A stretch of 64,000 nucleotides of DNA from Oceanimonas doudoroffii (GTDB lineage: Bacteria; Pseudomonadota; Gammaproteobacteria; Enterobacterales; Aeromonadaceae). The translations under genes and the position numbers were made by a program. How positions within the stretch are numbered: the stretch's first letter is position 1; each line of letters begins with the position of its first letter. The notes beneath the pieces were generated by a model. That model had not been told where the DNA came from. It was given only the letters and a program-made list of their open reading frames with translations, and searched no databases. Of this stretch, positions 8,641 to 17,061 are shown piece by piece. The stretch spans positions 248,001 to 312,000 of the forward strand of contig NZ_NBIM01000001.1 of assembly GCF_002242685.1 (NCBI RefSeq), written 5' to 3'.

Positions 8641-9498
8641 TTACTCGTAATAACCATCGGTTGATTTGATAAGCGTGCTGAACTGCTCGGCATCATGGCC
8701 AAACCAGACTTTTGAATCGGTCTGATGAGAGAGTTTCTTGATCCTCTCGATGGTTTTCATATATCCAATCGAGTCATAAATGGTGGCGGGAAGACGAGCC
8801 GGCGGACCATAGTTCTCGGCAGAATAAACGGCATCGGATGCCAGGATTAAGCCGCCGTGATCAGGCAGGTCAATATGTAGCCCCAGCATGCCAAAGGAAT
8901 GTCCACTGCCCAGGTTCAATATCTTTATGCCATCGAGCAGTTCCAGGTCATCTTCGTCTCCCTGTACTACACGCCAGGTAAGATCATTTTTGATCCATGC
9001 ATCAATGTCATCCCAAATAAAACCATCGGCACTGCGGTTCTGGGCATAATTGGACAGGGCGGCGTTGAACTCATTCTGGTGCACAATGATTTTTGCGTTG
9101 GTGAAAAGCTCCAGGCAACCAGAGTGGTCCAGGTGCAGATGGGACACCACCACATAGTCAATATCACGGGGATCAAAGCCAATTTCTTCCAGGCGGCTGT
9201 GCAGGTGGCAATCCTGTCCGTTTACTTCCGCCGTAAAGTGCAGCAGCTTTTGAATTTCTTCGGGCCAGCGGCCGCCTTCCCCCATACCGTTGGGATTGCA
9301 GGCGGTGTCAAACAAGACCTTGCCATCGGGATGATCGATTAATACCGTGTAAATGGGAAACTCAATCATCTGAGCCGGCTTATTGGGCTCGTCAATGGTG
9401 GCGGGGTTGTGCATGCTGACCATAAAGTTTTTGTCCATGGTCATGCGTCCATTATCCATCACATAGACCTTGGGCGTCTTTTTAATAATGTTTGACAT
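8641..9498 (-). CDS. Metallo-beta-lactamase-fold hydrolase, AHL-lactonase (AiiA) type
   Basis: 285 residues from the ATG at 9498, which has AAGGGA about 8 nt upstream. The dinuclear zinc site is complete: H120-x-H122-x-D124-H125 (SHLHLDHSG), H200, D222 and H268. The arrangement and length fit the N-acyl-homoserine-lactonase branch. There is no signal peptide, so it acts in the cytoplasm. Its place at the head of an operon with a YqfO-like protein and a BCCT carrier suggests it may hydrolyse a lactone or ester derived from the imported osmolyte instead of a quorum signal. Both readings are inference. Confidence 0.8.
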   Translation of the reverse strand: MSNIIKKTPKVYVMDNGRMTMDKNFMVSMHNPATIDEPNKPAQMIEFPIYTVLIDHPDGKVLFDTACNPNGMGEGGRWPEEIQKLLHFTAEVNGQDCHLHSRLEEIGFDPRDIDYVVVSHLHLDHSGCLELFTNAKIIVHQNEFNAALSNYAQNRSADGFIWDDIDAWIKNDLTWRVVQGDEDDLELLDGIKILNLGSGHSFGMLGLHIDLPDHGGLILASDAVYSAENYGPPARLPATIYDSIGYMKTIERIKKLSHQTDSKVWFGHDAEQFSTLIKSTDGYYE

Positions 9499-9791
9499 AA
9501 TCAATCCCTTTGCGTGGAGTTTGTTAAGTAATTGCATCTGCTACGGTGCTGATGGTGACAAATTCGTAACAAAAACAAAATTCGTATTCTTAATGTCAAA
9601 CAGTAGATGTGCTTATGTGACGAGTGGGGGGAGCGCATGAGCCACATCCTCCATGCCGGGCGGCACCTCACCAATTATTCGATTTTTCAATGAGTGGCAT
9701 TTCAATATTTAATTTTCAAATGGTTGGTGTGGCTTCTACCATGCAAAGGGTGAGTTTTGCTCAAAACGGGTTTCAGAAGGAGCTGCTTGTG
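9499..9791. other. Divergent intergenic region, lactonase operon / ankyrin gene
   Basis: About 290 bp, A/T-rich near 9540-9610 and 9680-9720. It must hold the promoter of the leftward operon. No palindrome, repeat or small gene stands out. Confidence 0.4.
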
Positions 9792-10457
9792 ATGCTTTCA
9801 CGTTTATCCATTCACCTTGTCTGGTTGGGAGCCTTGCTAATGTCTGTGGCAACGATGGCCAGCGAGCCGGAGCAACAATTGTGGGCGGCAGCCATGAAGG
9901 GCGATGCCCCGCGCATTACCACGCTGCTGAACGCCGGCGCTAAACTGGAAAGCCGGGATGACCACGGTCGTACCGCACTGATGCTGGCCACCCGCCATAA
10001 CCGGATTGGAGCGGCTCAAGTGCTGATCGCCGCCGGCGCCGATGTGAATGCCAAAGATCATATTCACGACAGCCCCTACCTGTATGCCGGCGCCAGGGGG
10101 CATAACGAGATCCTTGAACTGACCCTGGCCCACGGCGCCGATCTGGCCAGCACTAACCGCTACGGCGGCACCGCGCTTATTCCCGCCGCCGAGCGTGGCC
10201 ATGTCGACACGGTATCCATGCTGATCGCCGCCGGGGTAAATGTGGATCACATCAACCGGCTGCACTGGACCGCCCTGATGGAGGCCATTGTGCTGGGGCA
10301 GGGCGGGCCGGCCCATACCCGCATTGTGGCGCTGCTGCTCGACGCCGGCGCTGACCCCAACATTGCCGATGCCGACGGCATCACTCCGCTGCAGCATGCT
10401 CGAAAGCGCGGCTACACCGACATGGTGAAGCTGTTGGAGCAGGCCGGCGGCCGCTGA
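9792..10457 (+). CDS. Exported ankyrin-repeat protein
   Basis: 221 residues from the ATG at 9792, chosen because AAGGAG precedes it and it begins with a signal peptide (SIHLVWLGALLMSVATMAS). About six ankyrin repeats follow from residue 27 to 220, with the usual DxxGxTALMLA and A-x-x-LLxAGADxN spellings. Such proteins bind other proteins in the periplasm or at the outer membrane. The partner is not predictable. The CynX-like transporter gene starts 26 nt downstream, so the two may be co-transcribed. Confidence 0.82.
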   Translation: MLSRLSIHLVWLGALLMSVATMASEPEQQLWAAAMKGDAPRITTLLNAGAKLESRDDHGRTALMLATRHNRIGAAQVLIAAGADVNAKDHIHDSPYLYAGARGHNEILELTLAHGADLASTNRYGGTALIPAAERGHVDTVSMLIAAGVNVDHINRLHWTALMEAIVLGQGGPAHTRIVALLLDAGADPNIADADGITPLQHARKRGYTDMVKLLEQAGGR

Positions 10458-10483
10458 TTTTTTTGTTTAACCGGAACCCATTG

Positions 10484-11674
10484 ATGACCATTCAATCCCG
10501 CTCTGTTGCCTACGGGCAGGGCGCCATGCTGTTGCTGGTGGTGCTTGTTGGCCTGAACCTGCGCCCCTTTATTACCGGCCCGGGCCCGGTAATGGAGATG
10601 ATTCGCACCGGCACCGGCCTCAGCTATGTGGGCATGTCGCTGATCACTCTGCTGCCGTTTTTGCTGATGGGCGTGGGGGCCTTTGTTTCACCCCATTTGC
10701 AGGCCCGCTGGGGCACCCGCCGGGGGCTGCTCACTGCCCTGGCGCTGCTGATGCTGGGCTCGGGCCTGCGACTGGTGGTGCCGAACGGTACCGCGCTGCT
10801 GTTTACCGCGCTGCTTTGCGGCATGGGTGTGGCCTTTGTGCAGTCGGTGTTTCCCGGCATCATCAAGCAGCAGTTTGCGGGGCGCATGGCCATGGTTACC
10901 GGGCTGTATTCCGCCATGATCATGGGGGGCGGAGCCTTTGGCGCCCAGCTTACCCCCTGGCTGGCGGGCAGCGAGCATCACTGGCAACAGGCGCTGGCCT
11001 GGCTGGCGCTGCCGGTGGCGCTGGCCTGGCTGTGTGCCCACCGCGTGTTGACGGAGCAGGGTGGCAAGCGCCCCGAGCCTGGGTTGGCGAAGCGCCTGCT
11101 GGCCCGGCCCCGCACCTGGCAGCTAATGCTGTGTTTTGGCCTGGTAAACGCCGGTTACTCCACCATGGTGACCTGGCTGGCACCTTATTATCAGCAACTG
11201 GGCTGGAGTGCGGCGAGCAGCGCCGGCCTGGTGTCGGCCATGGCGGTGGCCCAGGCTATTGCGGCGGTCGGCATTACCCTGCTGGCCCGGGGTCAGGACC
11301 GGCGCCCCTGGCTGTGGCTCACCCTGTTGTTGCAGCTCACCGGCTTTGCCGGCCTGTTGCTGCAGCCCGAGCTGGCGCCCTGGCTGTGGGTGGCGGTGTG
11401 CGGCATGGGCCTGGGCGGCAATTTCTCCATGTCGCTGGTCACGGCGCTGGATCACCTGCCGCAGCCCCAGCAGGCCGGCGTATTGACCGCCTTGATGCAG
11501 GGGGGCGGCTTTTTGCTGGCGGCCCTGGGGCCGCTGGTGGTGTCGTTGCTGCTGGAGCGCACCGGCACTTTTGCCGCCGGCTGGACCCTGCATCTCGGCC
11601 TGGTGAGCCTGGTGCTGCTCACCACCCTGCGCTTTAATCCGCGCCACTACGGCCAGGCCATGGCCGGCTCCTGA
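10484..11674 (+). CDS. MFS transporter, CynX/NimT type
   Basis: 396 residues from the ATG at 10484. Around twelve membrane segments. The N-terminal GLNLRPFITGPGPVMEMIRT and GVGAFVSPHLQARWGTRRGL stretches are typical of the cyanate/nitroimidazole CynX family of the major facilitator superfamily. The substrate is unknown, since family members carry quite different compounds. No cyanase gene is nearby, so cyanate transport is not supported. It is followed by a hairpin terminator. Confidence 0.82.
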   Translation: MTIQSRSVAYGQGAMLLLVVLVGLNLRPFITGPGPVMEMIRTGTGLSYVGMSLITLLPFLLMGVGAFVSPHLQARWGTRRGLLTALALLMLGSGLRLVVPNGTALLFTALLCGMGVAFVQSVFPGIIKQQFAGRMAMVTGLYSAMIMGGGAFGAQLTPWLAGSEHHWQQALAWLALPVALAWLCAHRVLTEQGGKRPEPGLAKRLLARPRTWQLMLCFGLVNAGYSTMVTWLAPYYQQLGWSAASSAGLVSAMAVAQAIAAVGITLLARGQDRRPWLWLTLLLQLTGFAGLLLQPELAPWLWVAVCGMGLGGNFSMSLVTALDHLPQPQQAGVLTALMQGGGFLLAALGPLVVSLLLERTGTFAAGWTLHLGLVSLVLLTTLRFNPRHYGQAMAGS

Positions 11675-11680
11675 GGCCCT

Positions 11681-11722
11681 TCAGGCTCACATGTTCTTCG
11701 CTCATGCGAGCCTGAGTTTTTC
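11681..11722 (+). terminator. Terminator of the ankyrin/MFS genes
   Basis: A 13-bp inverted repeat with one mismatch (TCAGGCTCACATG against CATGCGAGCCTGA) closes a 9-nt loop and is followed by GTTTTTCT. It begins 7 nt after the MFS stop codon. Confidence 0.75.
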
Positions 11723-11837
11723 TCGCTTTTCCGTCCTTGTTGGCTGTGACACTTTATTAACATTTCTGCACACGCAGAAACTGGAAGCAGCGGTCCGGTG
11801 CCAGTGTTGATAGTGAACATGACAACAAGGATAAATA

Positions 11838-13184
11838 ATGGAAAGTGCAGGCGTTTTCTCGACGGTGGGCTCTAACAGAAAGATTGATCCTTCCCGTCGC
11901 CGGGGGCAGTTCAAGCCCGATGGCTCCCTCAATGATAACGACAGGGTCGAAATCGGCCCCACCGAACTGGCCTTTGCCGAATGGCAGGCGCGGGGGCTCA
12001 CGCCACCTACCTTAAGCCGCATGCGGGAATACCGGCTGCAGCGCATTGTCGGTGAGCTGCAAAAGCGGGATCTGGCCGGCGTGCTGCTGTTCGACCCGCT
12101 TAATATTCGCTATGCCACCGACACCACCAACATGCAGCTGTGGATCACCCACAACCATGCCCGGGCCTGTTTTGTGTCGGCGGCGGGCCATGTGATCCTG
12201 TGGGACTTTCATAATTGCGAGCACCTGTCGGCCCACTTGCCGCTGGTAAAAGAGGTGCGCGGCGGCGCCGCCTTTTTCTATTTCGAAACCGGCAACCGCA
12301 CCGAGGAGCACGCCGCCAAATTCGCCGCCGAGGTGCAGTCGGTGCTGCGAGAGCACGGTGGCAACAACCGGCGGCTGGCGATAGACAAAATCGAAATGGC
12401 CGGTTTTACCCAGCTGCAGCGCCTTGGCATTGAAATGAGTGACGGCCAGGAGGTAATGGAGCTGGCCCGGGCCATCAAGAACGAAGACGAAGTCAACGCC
12501 ATGCGCTGCGCCATTGCCTCTACCGAAATCGCCATGGCACAAATGCAACAGGCCTCGGTGCCGGGTGTCACCGAAAACGACATCTGGTCCATTCTGCATG
12601 CGGAAAACATTCGCCGGGGCGGCGAGTGGATCGAATGCCGCATTCTGTCTTCCGGCCCGCGCACCAACCCCTGGTTTCAGGAATGTGGCCCCCGGGTGGT
12701 GCAGGCGGGTGAGCTGCTGGCCTTTGACAGTGATCTTATCGGCCCTTACGGCATCTGCGCCGACATTTCCCGCACCTGGCTGATTGGCGACCACGCGCCC
12801 ACGGCGGAGCAGAAACACCTGTATCGCGTGGCCCATGAACATATTCAGCACAACATGAGCATCCTCAAGCCGGGCATGAGCTTTCGGGAAGTGACCGAGG
12901 CCGGCCTGTTGCTGCCCGAGCCTTACCGGGCCCAGCGCTACGGCGTAATGATGCACGGTGTGGGGCTTTGTGACGAATATCCCTGCATTCGCTACCCTGA
13001 AGATCTGGAAGGCCACGGCTACGATGGCGTGCTGGAGCCGGGCATGACCCTGTGCGTGGAGGCCTATGTGGGCGCCGTGGGCGGCAGGGAAGGGGTCAAG
13101 CTGGAAGATCAGGTGCTGATCACCGACACCGGTGTGGAAAACCTGACTTCCTACCCCTTTGAAGCAGCCCTGCTGGCCGATTAG
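11838..13184 (+). CDS. dddP: DMSP lyase DddP (M24 peptidase fold)
   Basis: 448 residues, start preceded by AAGGATAA. It cleaves dimethylsulfoniopropionate to dimethyl sulfide and acrylate in the cytoplasm. The N-terminal pattern RKIDPSR...RVEIGPTELAF and FDPLNIRYATDTTNMQLW match DddP as I remember it, and separate it from ordinary aminopeptidase P. The M24 metal ligands are all present: D297, D299, D309, H373, E408 and E423. D379 (GVGLCDEYP) and Y368 sit at the positions I recall for the catalytic aspartate and a key tyrosine in Roseobacter DddP, with a constant offset of two. Family length is about 445. A GcvA-like LysR gene follows on the same strand. No acrylate genes (acuNK, acuI) are in the window. 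Confidence 0.93.
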   Translation: MESAGVFSTVGSNRKIDPSRRRGQFKPDGSLNDNDRVEIGPTELAFAEWQARGLTPPTLSRMREYRLQRIVGELQKRDLAGVLLFDPLNIRYATDTTNMQLWITHNHARACFVSAAGHVILWDFHNCEHLSAHLPLVKEVRGGAAFFYFETGNRTEEHAAKFAAEVQSVLREHGGNNRRLAIDKIEMAGFTQLQRLGIEMSDGQEVMELARAIKNEDEVNAMRCAIASTEIAMAQMQQASVPGVTENDIWSILHAENIRRGGEWIECRILSSGPRTNPWFQECGPRVVQAGELLAFDSDLIGPYGICADISRTWLIGDHAPTAEQKHLYRVAHEHIQHNMSILKPGMSFREVTEAGLLLPEPYRAQRYGVMMHGVGLCDEYPCIRYPEDLEGHGYDGVLEPGMTLCVEAYVGAVGGREGVKLEDQVLITDTGVENLTSYPFEAALLAD

Positions 13185-13192
13185 GCCTGTTT

Positions 13193-13214
13193 TGGCTCCC
13201 GTGAAGGCGGGAGC
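13193..13214. repeat. REP-like hairpin after dddP
   Basis: GGCTCCCGTGAAGGCGGGAGCC is an inverted repeat just past the dddP stop. It is nearly the reverse complement of the second hairpin in each unit of the 14.3-15.0 kb tandem array, so it is a dispersed copy of the same element. It may also act as a terminator or message stabiliser. Confidence 0.6.
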
Positions 13215-13220
13215 CCGCAA

Positions 13221-13293
13221 GCATTATTTTCGGCGGGATCACACCGGTGTCCTTTTGGGCCTTGTTATCGCTGGCCACCGCTGAAAATAATGC
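13221..13293. repeat. Long inverted repeat between dddP and the LysR gene
   Basis: Arms at 13221-13236 and 13278-13293 (GCATTATTTTCGGCGG and its complement) agree at 15 of 16 positions around a 41-bp loop. The loop contains the perfect palindrome ACACCGGTGT at 13241-13250. The right arm lies about 55 bp before the LysR start, so the structure probably overlaps that promoter. Function unknown. Confidence 0.6.
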
Positions 13294-13349
13294 TAGAGTG
13301 CGCGCCGAAACGGACCGGAGCAGTTCGTCCACCTACGTCAGGAGCGACC

Positions 13350-14285
13350 ATGAAAATCAAGCCACTGCCGCCCATGAACAGCCTTATTGTGTTCGAGGCG
13401 GCGGCCCGCCACCTCAGCTTTACCCTAGCCGCCAATGAACTGAGCGTGACCCAGGGCGCCATCAGCCGGCAAATTCGTCAGCTGGAGGAATACCTGGGCA
13501 AGGACCTGTTCGTGCGGGCCAACCGCAATATCTCCCTTACCCCCACCGGCATGCAGTATTACCAGACCATTTACCGTGCCCTGCTGGATGTGGCCCAGGC
13601 CACCGGCGAAATTAAAAAGTGGCAGGGCGAGCAGCAAATTACCGTGGCCACCACCAATGCCATGGCGGCGCTGTGGCTGCTGCCCAAGGTGGCGGCGTTT
13701 CAGCGCGAGCATGGCGAGGTGGATCTGCGCATTCTCGCCTCGGATCAGGTCACCGATTTCCGGCGGCTCGACTGCGACATTGCGCTGTTTTATTGCCGGC
13801 TGCCACCGGCGGAAATGAAGGTGACCACCCTGTTTCCCGAAGAGGTGTTTCCGGTGTGCAGCCCGGATTATCTGGAGCGCTGCTCGGGGTGGGATACGCC
13901 GGAGCAGGTGCTGGGCAAAACCCTGCTTTATCTGGACGAGTCTCAGCGGGACTGGCTTACCTGGCAGGAATGGTTTGAGCAGGTGGGCTGGCCCACTATC
14001 ACGCCCCGCAACCGCATTAACATCAACAACTACCCCATGCTGATCCAGGCCGCCGTAAACGGCCAGGGCATTGCCCTGGCCTGGGGCTCGCTGGTGGATG
14101 AATACCTGGAAAGCGGCGCCCTGGTGCGCCCGGTAGACACCGTGCTGCGCACCCCCGCCAGCTTCTGCATGCTGGAGCCCCTGAACCGGGGCGTGGTGCC
14201 CAACAGCGTGAAAATGTTCCGCAGCTGGCTGCTGGAGCAGTTGCCGGGGCAGGTGGGCGAAAAGGGCCTGCAGGACGGCAGTTGA
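13350..14285 (+). CDS. LysR-family regulator, GcvA-like, next to dddP
   Basis: 311 residues from the ATG at 13350, preceded by AGGAG. The DNA-binding domain reads LIVFEAAARHLSFTLAANEL then SVTQGAISRQIRQLEEYLGK, the GcvA branch pattern, followed by a periplasmic-binding-protein-like effector domain. It is 165 bp downstream of dddP in the same direction. Control of dddP by this protein is plausible but the sequence does not prove it. The gene is followed by the tandem repeat array. Confidence 0.88.
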   Translation: MKIKPLPPMNSLIVFEAAARHLSFTLAANELSVTQGAISRQIRQLEEYLGKDLFVRANRNISLTPTGMQYYQTIYRALLDVAQATGEIKKWQGEQQITVATTNAMAALWLLPKVAAFQREHGEVDLRILASDQVTDFRRLDCDIALFYCRLPPAEMKVTTLFPEEVFPVCSPDYLERCSGWDTPEQVLGKTLLYLDESQRDWLTWQEWFEQVGWPTITPRNRININNYPMLIQAAVNGQGIALAWGSLVDEYLESGALVRPVDTVLRTPASFCMLEPLNRGVVPNSVKMFRSWLLEQLPGQVGEKGLQDGS

Positions 14286-14306
14286 GCGGGGACCCATTTA
14301 TCACTT

Positions 14307-15020
14307 TTGTCATTCCCGCGAAGGCGGGAATCCATTTCTCAGACGGTGTCTTGCTTTAATACCGTGCTCGTCTGCCCTGGACTTCCGCCTTCGCGGGAGC
14401 GACGGGGTGGGGTTATTCCACGTTATTACTTGTCATTCCCGTGCAGGCGGGAATCCATTTCTCAGACGGTGTCTTGCTTTAATACCGTGCACTTCTGCCC
14501 TGGGCTCCCGCCTTCGCGGGAGCGACGGGGTGGGTTATTCCACGTTATTACTTATCATTCCCGCGAAGGCGGGAATCCATTTCTCAGACGGTGTCTTACT
14601 TTAATACCGTGTACTTCTGCCCTGGGCTCCCGCCTTCGCGGGAGCGACGGGGTGGGTTATTCCACGTTATTACTTGTCATTCCCGCGAAGGCGGGAATCC
14701 ATTTCTCAGGCGGTGTCTTGCTCTAATACCGTGCACTTCTGCCCTGGGCTCCCGCTTTCGCGGGAGCGACGGGGTGGGTTATTCCACGTTATTACTTGTC
14801 ATTCCCGCGAAGGCGGGAATCCATTTCTCAGACGGTGTCTTGCTTTAATACCGTGCACTTCTGCTCTGGGCTCCCGCCTTCGCGGGAGCGACGGGGTGGG
14901 TTATTCCACGTTATTACTTGTCATTCCCGTGAAGGCGGGAATCCATGTCTCAGGCGGTGTCTTGCTCTAATACCGTGCACTTCTGCCCTGGGCTCCCACC
15001 TGCGCGGGAGCGACGGTGCT
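14307..15020. repeat. Six tandem 122-bp units, each with two hairpins (dRS3-like)
   Basis: Units begin near 14307, 14430, 14552, 14674, 14796 and 14918, spaced 122 bp (first 123). Each starts with TCATTCCCGCGAAGGCGGGAAT, whose core fits ATTCCC-N8-GGGAAT, the form of the neisserial dRS3 repeat. It continues with a shared stretch around CGGTGTCTTGCTTTAATACC and ends with a second inverted repeat CTCCCGCCTTCGCGGGAG. The units differ at only a few bases, and several changes are in hairpin loops. There are no spacers, so it is not CRISPR. Short reading frames through it only reflect the periodicity. Confidence 0.9.
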
Positions 15021-15024
15021 CAAC

Positions 15025-15055
15025 AAAAAACCGGCATGTCACCGTGCCGGTTTTT
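15025..15055. terminator. Bidirectional terminator overlapping the LysR stop codon
   Basis: AAAAACCGGCA pairs with TGCCGGTTTTT around an 8-nt loop, with A and T runs on both sides. The stop codon of the leftward LysR gene (15039-15041) lies in the loop, so the stem encodes the last residues of the protein. Confidence 0.8.
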
Positions 15056-15956
15056 GTTTCACCAGCGCTGTTAGCCAGCGGCGGAGATGGGCGTGACGCT
15101 CGGTTTGGGCAAAGCCGGGTGTGCACACCAGCCAGTAACTGGACTTGAGTGCTAGCGCAGGACCAACTTTGCGCAAAAAGCCGCTGTCGAGATCCTGTTC
15201 AATCAGCAGGGTTCGCCCCAGACCAATCCCCATGCCATTAATGGCCGCCTGCAGCATCAGATCGGCACGGTCAAACCGGTGTTGTTCCGATGTTTCGGGC
15301 GCCGTCATGCCTTGCTGGGCAAAGTAATGCTGCCAGCTAAAGTCGGTGCCATCCCGCTCGCCACGCCGGTCCGAGAGTAACGGCAGCTCCCCACTGGCCA
15401 GCCAGGCCAATGATCCATGGTGTTTGGTCAGGTGCGGGCTTACCACCGGCTGCAGCTGCGCATGACATAAATGCACGGCATGCAACCCCGGGTAGGGCCC
15501 GGTGCCAAAACGGATCGCCGCATCAATGGCGTCATGGTCAAAACGGCTGAGTTCATCCTGCACATTAATCGCCACCTCAACACCGTATTCGGCGCTTCGG
15601 TTGAGCAGGGGGATCAGCCATTTCATGGCCAAAGACGACGCGACACTCAGCTGAACATGGGAACCCGTATGTAGCCGGCTCAGCCGCTCAAGGGCCTGAG
15701 GCCAGATTGCAGCGGCCTGCGCGGCCGCCTCGCACACAATTCGGCCGGCGGGGGTGGGGCTGAGCCGGCGGGTCGTTCTGTCAAACAAACGTAACCCCAA
15801 CGCCTCCTCCAGAGAGCGTACCCGGTGGCTGACCGCCGACTGCTGAATTCCCAGGATCTCTGCCGCCTTGGTAAAACTCAGCTCCTTGCCGATCACCGCC
15901 AGCAGGGGGGCGGCCTGGGTGAGGCGGTTAAGGAGGGGATTGTCCGTATTATTCAT
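15039..15956 (-). CDS. LysR-family transcriptional regulator divergent from phzF-like gene
   Basis: 305 residues. The helix-turn-helix domain reads LSFTKAAEILGIQQSAVSHR then VRSLEEALGLRLFDRTTRRL, with a normal effector domain after it. It is divergent from the PhzF-family gene with about 90 bp between the starts, the usual layout of a LysR regulator and its target. Its stop codon lies in the loop of the terminator hairpin at 15025-15055, so the tail residues KPAR are encoded by a terminator arm. Confidence 0.9.
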   Translation of the reverse strand: MNNTDNPLLNRLTQAAPLLAVIGKELSFTKAAEILGIQQSAVSHRVRSLEEALGLRLFDRTTRRLSPTPAGRIVCEAAAQAAAIWPQALERLSRLHTGSHVQLSVASSLAMKWLIPLLNRSAEYGVEVAINVQDELSRFDHDAIDAAIRFGTGPYPGLHAVHLCHAQLQPVVSPHLTKHHGSLAWLASGELPLLSDRRGERDGTDFSWQHYFAQQGMTAPETSEQHRFDRADLMLQAAINGMGIGLGRTLLIEQDLDSGFLRKVGPALALKSSYWLVCTPGFAQTERHAHLRRWLTALVKQKPAR

Positions 15957-16044
15957 GAATCAGCCTCATGTCTATATGAGTGTTAATGCTAGCCACCAAG
16001 CCCTATTTTAAGGGTATGGATAGTCAAAGCAGGAAGTAAAGCTC

Positions 16045-16956
16045 ATGAATGCCAATCATCAAAAGGTCGATGTGAAAGTCGTGAATGGCTTTGTTGCCGA
16101 GGGTCACGGGGGCAACCCGGCCGGCGTGGTACTGAATGCCGACCGATATTCAGCACAGCAGATGCAGGCGATCGCCAAGGGGGTTGGTCTGTCGGAAACC
16201 GCCTTTGTCTCCACGTCTCAAACGGAAGGGTTCAAGCTCGACTTTTTCACGCCCAATCGCCGTATTGCCCACTGCGGGCACGCGACCATTGCCGCCTTTT
16301 CGTATCTGGCCGCGCAAGGGGTGCTGGGCGAGGGGGAAACCAGCAAGGAGACCGTAGACGGGCCGCGTAAGGTGGTCATCAAGGAGGGCGCGGCCTACAT
16401 GGAGCAACTGGCTCCTCGCTATGCATTTTCCTCAGACTGGAGCGAGCAGGGCGTGGCGCAGAAGGATGTGCTGGAAGCCCTGAACCTGTCCGCAGACAAG
16501 CTGGCTCAGGGCCTGCCCATTGCCGTGGTCAATACCGGAAACCGCTTTGTGATTGTGGCGGTGAATGGCGCGCAGACGCTGGCACACCTGGCTCCGGATT
16601 TTGCGAAAATCACGGCGATCAGCGATAAGCTGGACGTCATTGGTTTTTATGTGTTTACCACAGAAACCCGGCAGCACACGGCCGACGCCACTACGCGCAT
16701 GTTTGCGCCCCGGTTTGCCATTGAGGAAGAGTCGGCAACCGGCATGGCGGCGGGGCCGTTGGCGTGTTACCTCCATGATGTCGTTAACATGAACAAACAG
16801 GTGTTTGAGATTCGTCAGGGCGAGTACATGCTGCCAGCATCACCCAGTGTCATTCATGTTGAGCTCAGCCTGAACGCGGGCAAAATCACGAGCCTGATGG
16901 CCGGAGGACATGGCAAGCTGATGGAGGAACGCACCGTCAGCCTGGTGCGGGATTGA
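16045..16956 (+). CDS. PhzF-family isomerase/epimerase
   Basis: 303 residues with AGGAAGT upstream. The fold is the diaminopimelate-epimerase/PhzF type with two similar halves. Visible marks are GHGGNPAGVVL near the start, the general acid/base glutamate E51 in LSETAFV, the RIAHCGHATIAA loop and EESATGMAAGPLACYL in the second half. PhzF itself isomerises dihydrohydroxyanthranilate, but most bacterial homologues have no known substrate and no phenazine genes are here. The neighbours are a divergent LysR gene and a convergent BCCT gene. A role in metabolism of an amino acid derivative is possible but unproven. Confidence 0.85.
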   Translation: MNANHQKVDVKVVNGFVAEGHGGNPAGVVLNADRYSAQQMQAIAKGVGLSETAFVSTSQTEGFKLDFFTPNRRIAHCGHATIAAFSYLAAQGVLGEGETSKETVDGPRKVVIKEGAAYMEQLAPRYAFSSDWSEQGVAQKDVLEALNLSADKLAQGLPIAVVNTGNRFVIVAVNGAQTLAHLAPDFAKITAISDKLDVIGFYVFTTETRQHTADATTRMFAPRFAIEEESATGMAAGPLACYLHDVVNMNKQVFEIRQGEYMLPASPSVIHVELSLNAGKITSLMAGGHGKLMEERTVSLVRD

Positions 16957-17008
16957 ACGGCAACATGGCGGCAAATGCGCCTTGTTTGGGCTGAACAACG
17001 AACAAAAG

Positions 17009-17035
17009 AACCGGCATGTCGCCATGCCGGTTTTT
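17009..17035. terminator. Bidirectional terminator between phzF-like and BCCT genes
   Basis: AACCGGCAT and ATGCCGGTT form a 9-bp stem with a 6-nt loop, flanked by AACAAAAG and TTTTTG. It serves two convergent genes. The stem is almost the same sequence as the terminator at 15025-15055. Confidence 0.8.
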
Positions 17036-17061
17036 GTTGTTAACGTCTGTGGTCAGGCTGC

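Noticed and set aside
9624..9791. Longer N-terminus for the ankyrin protein
   Set aside because: The extension hides the signal peptide and lacks a ribosome site. The ATG at 9792 has both.
14307..15074. Several overlapping short frames, and the repeat array as a possible CRISPR
   Set aside because: The frames just follow the 122-bp period. There are no unique spacers and no cas genes, and units are directly abutting.
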